NCBI GenBank assembly: GCA_021770755.1
Contig: JAETQI010000006.1
Location: 1 to 64,000, forward strand
From: Lachnospiraceae bacterium
Lineage (GTDB): Bacteria > Bacillota > Clostridia > Lachnospirales > Lachnospiraceae
Reading direction: 5' to 3'
Length of the DNA stretch: 64,000 nt
Below are positions 45,860 to 55,997 of this stretch, in pieces. Numbering within the stretch: the first letter of the stretch is position 1; every line of letters starts with the position of its first letter. Both the position numbers and the translations under genes were made by a program. Below the pieces are notes generated by a model. It saw only the letters and a list, made by a program, of their open reading frames with translations. It was not told the DNA's origin and ran no database searches.

Positions 45860-47452
45860 CTACTCCCGGTAGGTCACCACTTTATCACCTTCCAGTATTC
45901 TTGTCTTTCCGTCTGGGATCAATGACTCTTCCCCGCGCATGATCATTGCGATCAATTCGTCCGATGCCAGTTTCAGGTCTGCGATCGTGCGGTTGCACCA
46001 GGGATGGTAGCGGTCAATAAAGATCTCGTCGAGCAGTTCGTTGCCGCTTGGATTATAGGCTGGCGCACTCAGGATGATGCTGTCGCCGGCTAAGATCAGG
46101 GTGTTTCCCTTGGTGATGATCGTTTCGTGGTTCCGCTTGATCATAAGGGCAAGGGAACCGGTAGGAAAATTGACTTCTTTGACCAGTTTGTTTTCCCAGT
46201 TGTGCCCTTTTGGTATGTACATGCGGATCAGTGTGATCGAAGAGTCCTCCTGGTAATCGTTGAATGTCTTGCGCACATCGGATTCCTCGTCGATCATGTC
46301 CAGCTTTTCGGCAACCCTTGGGAGCAGCGTCCCCTGTATGGCAGCGGAGAACAGGGAGACCATGAACACGATATGGAACAGGTTGTGCGGCATGATGACG
46401 CCGCCGGCTACAGCCACGATGGCAAAAACGGAAGAGGACGCTCCCCTGAGACCCGCCCAGGATACCAGAAGGCACTGCCTTGTGGAACAGTGAAATGGTT
46501 TCAGCAGCAGAAACACTGCGACCGGTCTGGCGATCACTGTGAGGATGACGGTGACAACGATTGCCGTAAAGATCACGTCCGACATTTCATGCGGGATCGT
46601 CAAAAGTCCCAGCAGGAAGAAGATCAGTATCTGTGCGAGCGAGGTGACACCGTCAAAAAAAGGGATCAGCGTCGCCTTGCTTTTGATCGGACCATTACCG
46701 ATGATAACGCCCATGATGTATACGCTCAGGTAAGCGTTTCCGCCCAGCAACTGCGACAGACCATAACAGATCAGGACCATCGCGATCATAAAGATCGTAT
46801 CAAGACCGTCAGAAACCAGATCGGTCTTTGTCATGAGACGGATCGTCAGCACGGCGAGGGCAACGCCCACCAGGGAACCGACTACTAGCTGCAGGAATAT
46901 GCGCATCACGATATGCTCTGATTCCCCGGAAAAAATGATTCCCAGCGCGATAAAAGTAAGCATGTACGCCATAGGATCGTTACTTCCGCTTTCCAGCTCT
47001 AAGAGAGAGGCCGTACCGTCTTTTAGATTTAGTTTTTTCTGACGCAGGATCGCAAACACGCTCGCGGCATCGGTAGAGCCCAGCACCGCGCCTACCAGAA
47101 AGCTTTCCGGCCATGTGTATCCTAAGATCAGTCTGACAAACAGCGCTGTGACAACTGCTGTGACAGCTACGCCGAGCGTTGAGAGGAGGACAGACCGCAC
47201 GGCAACATCTTTTGCGAGCGTCCATTTTAAGTTGAATCCGCCGTAAAACATGATGAACAGCAGTGCGATCGAACAGACATTTTCCGCCAGTTTGTAGTCG
47301 TTAAATGGTATCTTGAAAAAACCATCACTTCCAAACATCATGCCGATAAACATGAACAATATCAATGCAGGCATGCCAAACTTTCCGGAAAATTTTTCCG
47401 CCAGTACGCAGAGCAGTATCACTGCCGCCACGAGCAGTAAGATCACAGTCAT
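45860..47452 (-). CDS. potassium/proton antiporter (CPA1, TrkA-C domain)
   Basis: VLGSTDAASVFAILR...LLELESGSNDPMAYMLT; C-terminal RCK_C-like region. Confidence 0.85.
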   Translation of the reverse strand: MTVILLLVAAVILLCVLAEKFSGKFGMPALILFMFIGMMFGSDGFFKIPFNDYKLAENVCSIALLFIMFYGGFNLKWTLAKDVAVRSVLLSTLGVAVTAVVTALFVRLILGYTWPESFLVGAVLGSTDAASVFAILRQKKLNLKDGTASLLELESGSNDPMAYMLTFIALGIIFSGESEHIVMRIFLQLVVGSLVGVALAVLTIRLMTKTDLVSDGLDTIFMIAMVLICYGLSQLLGGNAYLSVYIMGVIIGNGPIKSKATLIPFFDGVTSLAQILIFFLLGLLTIPHEMSDVIFTAIVVTVILTVIARPVAVFLLLKPFHCSTRQCLLVSWAGLRGASSSVFAIVAVAGGVIMPHNLFHIVFMVSLFSAAIQGTLLPRVAEKLDMIDEESDVRKTFNDYQEDSSITLIRMYIPKGHNWENKLVKEVNFPTGSLALMIKRNHETIITKGNTLILAGDSIILSAPAYNPSGNELLDEIFIDRYHPWCNRTIADLKLASDELIAMIMRGEESLIPDGKTRILEGDKVVTYRE

Positions 47453-47569
47453 ATATCCATCCCCTTTTTTCACATAGGAACTGTTCAGGATCAATAAAGA
47501 TTAATTCCTTAACAGTTCCCAGATTCATCTATATATAATACTAACTTTTTCTGGCGAAATATGCAAGCC

Positions 47570-47713
47570 TCAATCGTAAAGGGAAGCGTGACATGTGATC
47601 TTCCGGTATATTTTATAGAAGATCACTGCAAAAAGGGATACGATTATGTAAAGTGTTGAGAGTGCGCCAGTAGCGCCGCCGATAAAAATTAAAAGCCACA
47701 TCAATATATTCAT
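47570..47713 (-). CDS. 47-aa membrane microprotein
   Basis: MNILMWLLIFIGGATGALSTLYIIVSLFAVIFYKIYRKITCHASLYD; SD ggaggttttatc. Confidence 0.55.
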   Translation of the reverse strand: MNILMWLLIFIGGATGALSTLYIIVSLFAVIFYKIYRKITCHASLYD

Positions 47714-47733
47714 GATAAAACCTCCGTAATCTG

Positions 47734-47877
47734 TTATTTACTATTTTTTGTGTCTGATCCTGCATCGGACTGTTCCGAGACATTTGCGCGGGATGAGCCG
47801 CCGACCTCGTAGATACAGGTGACGATGCCTGCACCGACAGCTATGAGGACCATGATGCCAAATATGATATTTTCCAT
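47734..47877 (-). CDS. 47-aa membrane microprotein
   Basis: MENIIFGIMVLIAVGAGIVTCIYEVGGSSRANVSEQSDAGSDTKNSK; SD ggaggttttgtc. Confidence 0.55.
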   Translation of the reverse strand: MENIIFGIMVLIAVGAGIVTCIYEVGGSSRANVSEQSDAGSDTKNSK

Positions 47878-48021
47878 GACAAAACCTCCATCATTTTTGT
47901 GTACATCCTGCGTGTTTCGTTTCGGGCAGTGCTGTGAAAAAACGGATACCGCGCAGGAGATCTGACTGCAAAAAGGCACGCAAAAAAGACGCCAGGGCGT
48001 TTTCAAACGTGCAATTGAGAT

Positions 48022-48438
48022 TTATGCGATATGGGATTTTTTGCCGTCGTTGTGATGCATGTATTCCAGAGTCCGTCTGTTGTACTGATTATGATATCCG
48101 TCGGTACACAGATCAGAATTTTGGATAGAGATGGATAACAGATACACACTGGTCATGAGCAGGAATGCGACCATATACTGACTGATCCTTAAAACTGTGG
48201 AGCTCCGTGCGGACTGTCTGGCGAGCACAAATTCCTCGATCAGACGCATGGAACTTTTTTCATGATAGATATGTGTGTCAGCAATGGGATCCGCAGCCTG
48301 CAGGGAGGCTGTATATGTGTCGTCAGACGTACGGAAAAAAGAGGAATCTTCGTGAATATCTTCACAATAGATTCCCAGTACAAGCATTGATAGCATTAAG
48401 AAAATGCAGAGCAGCCTGCTATGTACCGTCTTTCTCAT
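48022..48438 (-). CDS. small membrane protein
   Basis: MRKTVHSRLLCIFLMLSMLVLGIYC; second TM near the C-terminus. Confidence 0.5.
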   Translation of the reverse strand: MRKTVHSRLLCIFLMLSMLVLGIYCEDIHEDSSFFRTSDDTYTASLQAADPIADTHIYHEKSSMRLIEEFVLARQSARSSTVLRISQYMVAFLLMTSVYLLSISIQNSDLCTDGYHNQYNRRTLEYMHHNDGKKSHIA

Positions 48439-48624
48439 CGAGCCATTCCTCCTGGTAAAATATCTGCAGCAAGGAACACTGTTCCTTAGATATAGATGTT
48501 TGTAACTATACCATAAATAAAAGAGATATTCAAGCAAAATCTTGTTGTTTGGGAAAGTTTTCTATGGTAAGATAGGTAATAGATGGTACGAAAAAAAACG
48601 AAAAATAAAAGCAGGAGGTTTGCA

Positions 48625-50631
48625 ATGAGATTTGAATTTGACAAAAAGAACTGGACGACCATAATAGAGGGTGAGAAGGACTGCTATCTGCTCACAAATG
48701 GGCTGGGCGGTTACAGCAGCCTGTCGGTCATAGGAGCCGCGGCAAGGGGCGACCAGGCGCTTCTGATGTCTGCCAGGAGGGCGCCAAATGTCAGGATGCA
48801 TCTCGTGACCAATCTTTTTGAAAAGCTGGTCGTCGACGGTAAAGAGTACATATTGACTTCCCAGCGCATGAGATCGGGTGCGGATCATGAAGGATTCCGT
48901 TATCTTGAAAAGTTTGTCTATGATGATTTTGATGTCAATGCGCCGGCATGGACATTTCGCGCAGACGGCGTGACAGTCACAAAGCATATACTGATGGTAC
49001 ATGACGGGAATACGGTTGCCGTAAAATATGAGGTGGACGATCCGGCAGGCAGGAATGTGACGCTCGAGCTGATGCCGCTTATGCGTTTCACTTCGAAAAA
49101 AGAGGACTTTGACGCCTCGCAGGATCTGGCTGCATACCACATCGAAACATGTAAGGAGAGGAACTCGGACAGGTCATACTGTATTACAGGCAATGACAGC
49201 CAGTTGTTTCTCATGTCAAATGCAGCGCTGTGCGCACAGCAGCCCTGCCTGTTCGGCGAGATGTATTTTTCACAGGACGAGCGCGACGGGCGCGTTGCAT
49301 TTGGCAATGCATTCAGTGTCTGTACGCTCAAAGGACAGGTACAGACAAAAAATGACATATATGTCATATTAAGTACAGACAGTTATGAAGAGACGGAAGC
49401 GAAAATCCTTTATGAACATTTGGAACAGCAGCAAAAAGAGCGGCGGGAGCAACTGCTTGTGCAGGCAGGTATGACATCGGAGCTTGGGAGACAACTTGTG
49501 CTGAGTGCGGATGCATATGTAGTGAGACGGGAATCGACTAACGGCAAGAGCGTCATCGCAGGATATCCGTTTTTTGAGGACTGGGGGCGTGATACGATGA
49601 TATCGCTTGCCGGGGCAACGATGGTGACAGGGCGCTTTGAGGAGTGTAAGAGTATTTTGAGAACCTTTGCCAAATATGTGAAAAACGGACTGCTGCCGAA
49701 TCTGTTTCCGGAGGGCGGTGAGACGCCGAGGTACAATTCGTTTGACGCGCCGCTGCTTTTTGTGAACGCCGTGTATGAGTATATGCAGTATTCCGGGGAT
49801 ACCGCGTTCAGGGAGGAGATACTTCCCGTGTTAAAACAGATCATTGATGCATACAGGAACGGAACGGATTTTCATATCAGAATGGACAGCGACAGCCTGG
49901 TCATGGGCGGAGACGGTCTGGAACAGCTTACATGGATGGATGTGCGCGTGGGCGATTTCCTGCCGACACCAAGGCATGGAAAGCCGGTGGAGATCAATGC
50001 ATACTGGTACAGCGCACTGATGATCATGCATGAGCTGACGCAGGAACCGGTTTATCAGGAACTGGCACTGGAAGTCAGAGACTCGTTCCGGAAAAAGTTC
50101 TGGAATGAAAACGCACAGTGCCTAAAAGACGTATTGTCAGGTGGAAAGGACGAAGATCAGATACGGTGCAATCAGATCTGGGCGCTGACGATGCCGTTTA
50201 CCATGCTGTCTGCCCAGGAGGAACGTCTGGTGATCAGAAAAGTCAGGGAGGAATTATATACAACGATCGGTCTGCGGACGCTGGCAAAAGACGATCCTGA
50301 TTTTCACAGCATCTACATCGGACCGATGGAGCAGCGCGACAGGGCGTACCATCAGGGAACTGTGTGGGCATTTCCGCTGGGGGCATACTACAGGGCCTGT
50401 ATGCGATATGCCGAAAAAAGTGCGGACATCACAGAGAAAGAGCGGATCCGTGCGGAACTGGCGCAGGGCTTTGCGGCATTGTCAGACTGGCTCCGGGAAG
50501 GCTGTGTTGCCCAGATCGCGGAGATCTATGACGGCGATACGCCGTCAGTATCAAGAGGGTGTTTTGCGCAGGCATGGAGTGTCACGGAGCTTCTGCGGGC
50601 AGTACATGATTATGAAAAATGGATCGCCTGA
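48625..50631 (+). CDS. amylo-alpha-1,6-glucosidase / glycogen debranching enzyme
   Basis: NGLGGYSSLS; WGRDTMISLAG; FPEGGETPRYNSFDAPLLFVNAVYEY. Confidence 0.9.
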   Translation: MRFEFDKKNWTTIIEGEKDCYLLTNGLGGYSSLSVIGAAARGDQALLMSARRAPNVRMHLVTNLFEKLVVDGKEYILTSQRMRSGADHEGFRYLEKFVYDDFDVNAPAWTFRADGVTVTKHILMVHDGNTVAVKYEVDDPAGRNVTLELMPLMRFTSKKEDFDASQDLAAYHIETCKERNSDRSYCITGNDSQLFLMSNAALCAQQPCLFGEMYFSQDERDGRVAFGNAFSVCTLKGQVQTKNDIYVILSTDSYEETEAKILYEHLEQQQKERREQLLVQAGMTSELGRQLVLSADAYVVRRESTNGKSVIAGYPFFEDWGRDTMISLAGATMVTGRFEECKSILRTFAKYVKNGLLPNLFPEGGETPRYNSFDAPLLFVNAVYEYMQYSGDTAFREEILPVLKQIIDAYRNGTDFHIRMDSDSLVMGGDGLEQLTWMDVRVGDFLPTPRHGKPVEINAYWYSALMIMHELTQEPVYQELALEVRDSFRKKFWNENAQCLKDVLSGGKDEDQIRCNQIWALTMPFTMLSAQEERLVIRKVREELYTTIGLRTLAKDDPDFHSIYIGPMEQRDRAYHQGTVWAFPLGAYYRACMRYAEKSADITEKERIRAELAQGFAALSDWLREGCVAQIAEIYDGDTPSVSRGCFAQAWSVTELLRAVHDYEKWIA

Positions 50632-50642
50632 TCAGAAAAAAA

Positions 50643-50656
50643 TGTAAACGCTTACA
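50643..50656. promoter_or_regulatory. cre-like / LacI-family operator
   Basis: TGTAAACGCTTACA upstream of the pectin cluster. Confidence 0.6.
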
Positions 50657-50792
50657 TTTTAGGTAGATATTTCTTTCAGTTTGTGCTATCTTATAAATAG
50701 GAGCGTGTAACGGTGCGGTGCGAACTGTTGCATTGCGGTATATCATGATAGCGTCAGAGTCCGAGCATGGCTCTGTCAGAATGGAGGATGCG

Positions 50793-52346
50793 ATGAAGTG
50801 CGATGTAATCTACAGGACTTCCACAAGTTTTGTGGTAGAGATCAGGGAAAACGGTTATTTTTCGTCAGAACAGGAACATGAGATCTATGTGAACGGAAAC
50901 CTTGCGGAGAGGAGCGACCGGAACGTAGCGACCGTGTTCGGGCTGGAGCCGGCGACCACGTATGAGGTACGGATCAGGTGCGGGTCTGATGAGAGTGAAA
51001 CGTTCAGCGTCACGACTGCGGAGGAGTATGTCACGCTGAACGTCAGGGATTTTGGCGCGAAGGGCGACGGTGAGACAGATGATACGCTCTTTATACAGTG
51101 TGCCATCAACGCGTGTCCCAAGGGTGGAAGGGTTTACATACCAGCGGGCGTGTACAGGATCTGTCCGCTTTTCCTAAAGAGCGATCTGGTGCTGGAAATC
51201 GGCAAGGACGCGACGCTCTCCGCGTTCACAGACAGAATAAAATTCCCGATTCTGCCAGGTAAGATCGAGTGTGTCGACAAGGAAAAAGAATACCTGCTCG
51301 GCACTTGGGAGGGCGATCCGCTCGACATGTTTGCAGGCATCATCACGGGTATTAATGTGGAGAATGTCGTGATCACAGGACAGGGGACGATAGACGGCTG
51401 TGCAAGCCGTGAAAACTGGTGGCATGATCCCAAAGTAAAGCGCATCGCGTGGCGTCCGAGAATGATCTTTCTGAACCACTGTAAGAATGTTGTTCTGCAC
51501 GGCATCACAGTGAAGAACAGTCCTTCATGGAACATTCACCCGTATTTTTCAGAGGATCTGAAGTTTATCGGCATCTCTGTCCTCGGACCGAAGGATTCAC
51601 CAAACACAGACGGCTTAGATCCTGAGTCCTGCAAAAATGTCGACATCATCGGCGTTTATTTTTCCGTTGGTGATGACTGTATCGCGATCAAATCCGGCAA
51701 GATCTACATGGGTGCAAAGTATAAGACGCCTTCGGAGAATCTCACGATCCGGCAGTGCTGTATGCGTGACGGGCATGGATCGATCACCATCGGAAGCGAG
51801 ATGGCAGGCGGCGTGAAGAACCTCAATGTCGAGAACTGCCTGTTCCTGCACACAGACCGGGGACTCCGCATCAAGACCAGGCGCGGCCGCGGCAGGGATG
51901 CCATCGTGACAGGTATCCGGTTTGAAAATATCATCATGGATCATGTGATGACGCCGGTGGTGATGAACTCTTTTTATTTCTGTGACGCGGACGGACATTC
52001 TGACTATGTGCAGTCCAAGGAATTTCACCCTGTGGATGAGAGGACGCCGTATCTTGGAGATTTCCTTTTCAGGAATCTGCAGGCGACAAACTGTCATGCT
52101 GCGGCTTCTTACCTGTATGGGCTGCCGGAGCAGAAGATTCATCATGTGGTGTTTGAGAATGCTTCGTTTTCTTTTGCGGAGAATCCCACGGCAGGCGTTC
52201 CGGCAATGATGGACGGTGTGGACAAACAGACCAACACAGGTATTTTTGCAAGGAATATTGAGACGTTGGAGCTGAAAAATGTTACGGTAACCGGGCAGAA
52301 TGGTGATGCTGTGATCAGTGACGGGATTGACCGACTTGTTCAATGA
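50793..52346 (+). CDS. GH28 polygalacturonase-like
   Basis: NVRDFGAKGDGETDDTLFIQCAI; NTDGLDPESCKNVDIIGVYFSVGDDCIAIKSG; GHGSITIGSEMAGGVKN. Confidence 0.92.
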   Translation: MKCDVIYRTSTSFVVEIRENGYFSSEQEHEIYVNGNLAERSDRNVATVFGLEPATTYEVRIRCGSDESETFSVTTAEEYVTLNVRDFGAKGDGETDDTLFIQCAINACPKGGRVYIPAGVYRICPLFLKSDLVLEIGKDATLSAFTDRIKFPILPGKIECVDKEKEYLLGTWEGDPLDMFAGIITGINVENVVITGQGTIDGCASRENWWHDPKVKRIAWRPRMIFLNHCKNVVLHGITVKNSPSWNIHPYFSEDLKFIGISVLGPKDSPNTDGLDPESCKNVDIIGVYFSVGDDCIAIKSGKIYMGAKYKTPSENLTIRQCCMRDGHGSITIGSEMAGGVKNLNVENCLFLHTDRGLRIKTRRGRGRDAIVTGIRFENIIMDHVMTPVVMNSFYFCDADGHSDYVQSKEFHPVDERTPYLGDFLFRNLQATNCHAAASYLYGLPEQKIHHVVFENASFSFAENPTAGVPAMMDGVDKQTNTGIFARNIETLELKNVTVTGQNGDAVISDGIDRLVQ

Positions 52347-52418
52347 TCAGAGAATAAATATTTGTTCGAAAAAGGTGAATTTATACATTGGGACTTTGGC
52401 GAAAAGGAGTTGTGCTGC

Positions 52419-53561
52419 ATGGCAATAGATATCATAGAAAAATATGTAAATGAACTGATCGACCGGAGCACGCTGGATGAACCAGTGTGGAATATTGAGA
52501 AGATACGGGCTGGGAAAAAGGCTTCGTGGGATTATATCGACGGCTGTATGATCATGTCCCTGCTGGAACTATATAAGGTGACGGACAACGAAAAGTATTT
52601 TGAGTTTGCCGAGAAGTATATCGACCACCGGATTCAGGAGGACGGTACGATCATCGGTTACAACAAGGACGAGCTGAATCTTGACAATATCAACGAGGGC
52701 AAGAACCTGTTTACCCTTTATGACCTGACTGGCAAGGAAAAGTATGCCAGGGCAACAGAGAAGATTTACCAGCAGATTCTTGAGATGCCCCGCACAAAAG
52801 AGGGGAATTTCTGGCACAAAAAGATCTATCCCAACCAGGTCTGGCTGGACGGACTGTATATGGCACAGCCCTATTACATGGAGTATGAAAACCGTTTTAA
52901 TGACAGGAAGAATTACAAGGATATCTTCACACAGTTCTTCAATGTGGAGAGGAACCAGAAAGACAGGGAGACAGGGCTGTACTATCATGCCTATGACTCT
53001 GAGCGGCTCATGTTCTGGGCAGATAAAGAGACCGGACTCTCACAGAATTTCTGGCTTAGGGCGCTCGGCTGGTTTTCGATGGCGCTGCTCGACACGCTGG
53101 CGCTTGCGGACACCGCGTATCCCGAATACGATCATCTGCTGAAAATGTATCAGGAGCTGATCGATTCCATGCTGAAATACCAGTCTCCGGAGGGTATGTG
53201 GTATCAGGTGCCGAACTTCCCGGGCAGGGAGAAAAACTATCTGGAGACGAGCGGAAGTTCGATCATGGCATACTGTCTGATGAAGGGGGCACGCCTGGGA
53301 TATCTTCCGGAAGCATACCGTGACAATGGTGTAAGGGCTTTCAGAGGAATCTGTGACACATACCTCTCCACAGTGGAGGGAGAGATGAGCCTTGGCGGCA
53401 TCTGTCTCGTGGCAGGTCTGGGACCAGACGACAATCCAAGGCGGAACGGGACATATGAGTACTATATGTCAGAACCGATCGTAAAAGACGACGCAAAAGG
53501 AACCGCACCATTCCTGCTAGCCTATGCGGAGATGTTGAGACTGGAAGAAGAGAATGCTTAG
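52419..53561 (+). CDS. GH105 unsaturated (rhamno)galacturonyl hydrolase
   Basis: WDYIDGCMIMSLLELYKVTDNEKY; VWLDGLYMAQPYYMEYE; FWLRALGWFSMALLDTL. Confidence 0.88.
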   Translation: MAIDIIEKYVNELIDRSTLDEPVWNIEKIRAGKKASWDYIDGCMIMSLLELYKVTDNEKYFEFAEKYIDHRIQEDGTIIGYNKDELNLDNINEGKNLFTLYDLTGKEKYARATEKIYQQILEMPRTKEGNFWHKKIYPNQVWLDGLYMAQPYYMEYENRFNDRKNYKDIFTQFFNVERNQKDRETGLYYHAYDSERLMFWADKETGLSQNFWLRALGWFSMALLDTLALADTAYPEYDHLLKMYQELIDSMLKYQSPEGMWYQVPNFPGREKNYLETSGSSIMAYCLMKGARLGYLPEAYRDNGVRAFRGICDTYLSTVEGEMSLGGICLVAGLGPDDNPRRNGTYEYYMSEPIVKDDAKGTAPFLLAYAEMLRLEEENA

Positions 53562-53622
53562 GCTCCGCATAGGCTTGTGTTTGCGGAGAAAGCGTAACCT
53601 CATATGTGAAAGGCACTTGATC

Positions 53623-54600
53623 ATGGAGAAAAGAGAATTGTATGTAGATATCGGCGGCGGACAGCAGTTTGCCAGGATCGGCGACGCGCTTGAGGCGGCA
53701 AGGCAGTATGCTGCTGCCTCGCCGCATACGGAGATGGAGGTTGTCATACATATTGCGCCAGGTGTTTACAGAGAACGCCTTGAGATAAAGCAGGATCATA
53801 TCTCGTTCATCGGCACAGACGCAGAACGGACGAAAATCACTTATTCGGACGGGGCGCTGGATCTGATGCCGGAGGGCGATAAGCGCGGCACCTTTCGGAC
53901 GCCGAGCGTCTTTATCGACGCGGATCATTTTTACGCCTGTGATATTTCGTTCTGCAATGAGGCGGGGCAGGGCAATAAGGTCGGACAGGCGCTCGCAGTG
54001 TACGCGGACGGGGATCATCTGGTCTTCGAACATTGTCGGTTTGACGGCCATCAGGACACGCTCTTCACAGCGCCGCTGCCGAAAAAGGAGAAACAGACGG
54101 GCGGTTTTAAAGGGCCAAAAGAATTTGCGCCCAGGCGCATTGGCAGACATCTGTACAAGGACTGTTATATCGCCGGGAATGTTGATTTTATCTTTGGCAG
54201 TGCAACGGCATATTTTGAGAACTGTGAGCTGTTCATGAAACAGCGAAAGGGCGAGATCAATGGTTACGTGACAGCGCCGTCGACTTACGAGGGACAGAGA
54301 TACGGTTATGTGTTCCGGGACTGCCGCTTTACAAGTGATTGTCCGCCTGAAAGCGCTTACCTTGGCAGGCCGTGGAGGAATTTCGCGCGGTGTGTCATCA
54401 TTCATTCTGAGATCGGCGCGCATATCCGCAAAGAAGGCTGGCACGACTGGGATAATAAGGAAGCGTGGGATACCATGTTTTTTGCGGAGTATGGCAACTA
54501 TGGGGAAGGCGCAGGGACAAAGCAGCGCGCGCCGTTCGTGAAAATACTCACCGAGGCGGAAGCCGCAGTGTATACCCGGGAGAATGTGATCGGGTTTTAG
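53623..54600 (+). CDS. pectinesterase (CE8)
   Basis: RCRFDGHQDTLF; GNVDFIFGSATAYFENCELF; YLGRPWRNFARCVIIHSEI. Confidence 0.92.
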   Translation: MEKRELYVDIGGGQQFARIGDALEAARQYAAASPHTEMEVVIHIAPGVYRERLEIKQDHISFIGTDAERTKITYSDGALDLMPEGDKRGTFRTPSVFIDADHFYACDISFCNEAGQGNKVGQALAVYADGDHLVFEHCRFDGHQDTLFTAPLPKKEKQTGGFKGPKEFAPRRIGRHLYKDCYIAGNVDFIFGSATAYFENCELFMKQRKGEINGYVTAPSTYEGQRYGYVFRDCRFTSDCPPESAYLGRPWRNFARCVIIHSEIGAHIRKEGWHDWDNKEAWDTMFFAEYGNYGEGAGTKQRAPFVKILTEAEAAVYTRENVIGF

Positions 54601-54616
54601 ATTAGGAGGAAAAACA

Positions 54617-55453
54617 ATGCAGTTTGGAATTAGGTTACACGATGCCGTGCAGGCACCGGTCGAGGAACGGTTAAAGATTGTAAAAGAACAGGGATTTACC
54701 TGTGCACATGTAGCGCTGTCAAAAGTGATCAGCGAAAATTCCGTGGCGCCGGAAGCGCTTACACCCGGTTATGCCATGTACTTACGGCGTTTGTTTGGCA
54801 AATATGAGCTGGACTGTGCAGTTCTTGGCTGCTATCTGAATCTGGCGACTCCTGACGCCGCGCAGTTAAAGGCAGCGCAGGAGAAATATATGGCAAATAT
54901 ACGCTTTGCGGCGCATCTCGGCGCGGGCGTGGTCGGTACGGAGACCGGCGCACCCAATGTGGAATACAAGTTCGAGGAGGCGTGCTGGAATGAAGAGTCC
55001 CTGCAGATCTTTATCAGGAATCTCAGACCTGTCGTAAAGTACGCAGAGCAGATGGGCGTGCTTGTGGCGATCGAGCCAGTCGTGCGTCATATCGTGTGCA
55101 ACCCTGTCCGCGCAAGGCGGGTGCTCGACGAGATCGGATCCCCGAATCTCCGGATCATCTTAGATCCGGTAAATCTTTTGGAGATCTATAATTATGAAAA
55201 ACAGGACGAGATCATCGACGAGGCGATCGAGCTGCTCGGGAAAGATATCGCGGTGCTGCATGTGAAGGATTTTGCCATAACGGATGGCAGACTGGTGTCC
55301 GTACCTGTAGGACAGGGACAGTGCCACTGGGACAGGATCATGCCTTATATGAAGAAGGAAAAGCCTTATATGCATGCCACGCTCGAGGACACCAGACCGG
55401 ACAATGCGGTGGCGGCGCTGAAATATATTTCTGAAATTTATCGGAATGCATAG
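54617..55453 (+). CDS. sugar phosphate isomerase/epimerase (TIM barrel)
   Basis: GAGVVGTETGAPN; VLVAIEPVVRHIVCNP; IILDPVNLLEIYN; IAVLHVKDF. Confidence 0.85.
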   Translation: MQFGIRLHDAVQAPVEERLKIVKEQGFTCAHVALSKVISENSVAPEALTPGYAMYLRRLFGKYELDCAVLGCYLNLATPDAAQLKAAQEKYMANIRFAAHLGAGVVGTETGAPNVEYKFEEACWNEESLQIFIRNLRPVVKYAEQMGVLVAIEPVVRHIVCNPVRARRVLDEIGSPNLRIILDPVNLLEIYNYEKQDEIIDEAIELLGKDIAVLHVKDFAITDGRLVSVPVGQGQCHWDRIMPYMKKEKPYMHATLEDTRPDNAVAALKYISEIYRNA

Positions 55454-55468
55454 TGAACTGTGAGTGTA

Positions 55469-55501
55469 CACCCCATGCGGAGGAAGTGAGCGCATGGGGT
55501 G
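55469..55501. terminator. hairpin terminator
   Basis: caccccatgcg...cgcatggggtg. Confidence 0.6.
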
Positions 55502-55514
55502 TCTCTGTAAATGC

Positions 55515-55841
55515 TCAGCTACTATTTTTCTTTTTATATTCTGTTCCCCATGAAGACATCGCGTCCAAGATCGGTTTTAAGCTCAGTCCTGTTTCGGTAA
55601 GCGTGTATTCTACCCGTGGCGGTACTTCGGGATAAACTTTGCGGGTAAGCAGTCCGCTGTCTTCCATTGAGCGTAGATTGGCAGTCAGTACTTTTTGTGA
55701 AATGTTTCCGACGGACTTTTTTAACTCTCCAAAACGCTTGGTACCTTCCAGCAGGTCGCGGATGATAAGAACCTTCCATCGGTCGCTGATCAGCATTAAA
55801 GTGGTTTCTACCGGGCAGGCAGGTAAATTTTTTTCCATCAA
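55515..55841 (-). CDS. HxlR-family transcriptional regulator
   Basis: CPVETTLMLISDRWKVLIIRDLLEGTKRFGELKKSVGNISQKVLTANLRSMEDSGLLTRKVY. Confidence 0.88.
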   Translation of the reverse strand: MMEKNLPACPVETTLMLISDRWKVLIIRDLLEGTKRFGELKKSVGNISQKVLTANLRSMEDSGLLTRKVYPEVPPRVEYTLTETGLSLKPILDAMSSWGTEYKKKNSS

Positions 55842-55997
55842 AAATCCCCCATTTCTTCACAATAGTATCCTTCTGGTAACTACGGCACAATAAAGTGCTT
55901 ACTTTACGTTTGCGCCCTACGGATATATTATAATCTTGCAAGCGGGAAAAAACAAGCCGAAAACGGAATCGTGAAATCGAAAAAAAAGGAGGATGTT

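Noticed and set aside
46127-46888. 253-aa plus-strand ORF
   Set aside because: Antisense to the well-supported K+/H+ antiporter; composition (H, D, Q, R rich) typical of a shadow ORF.
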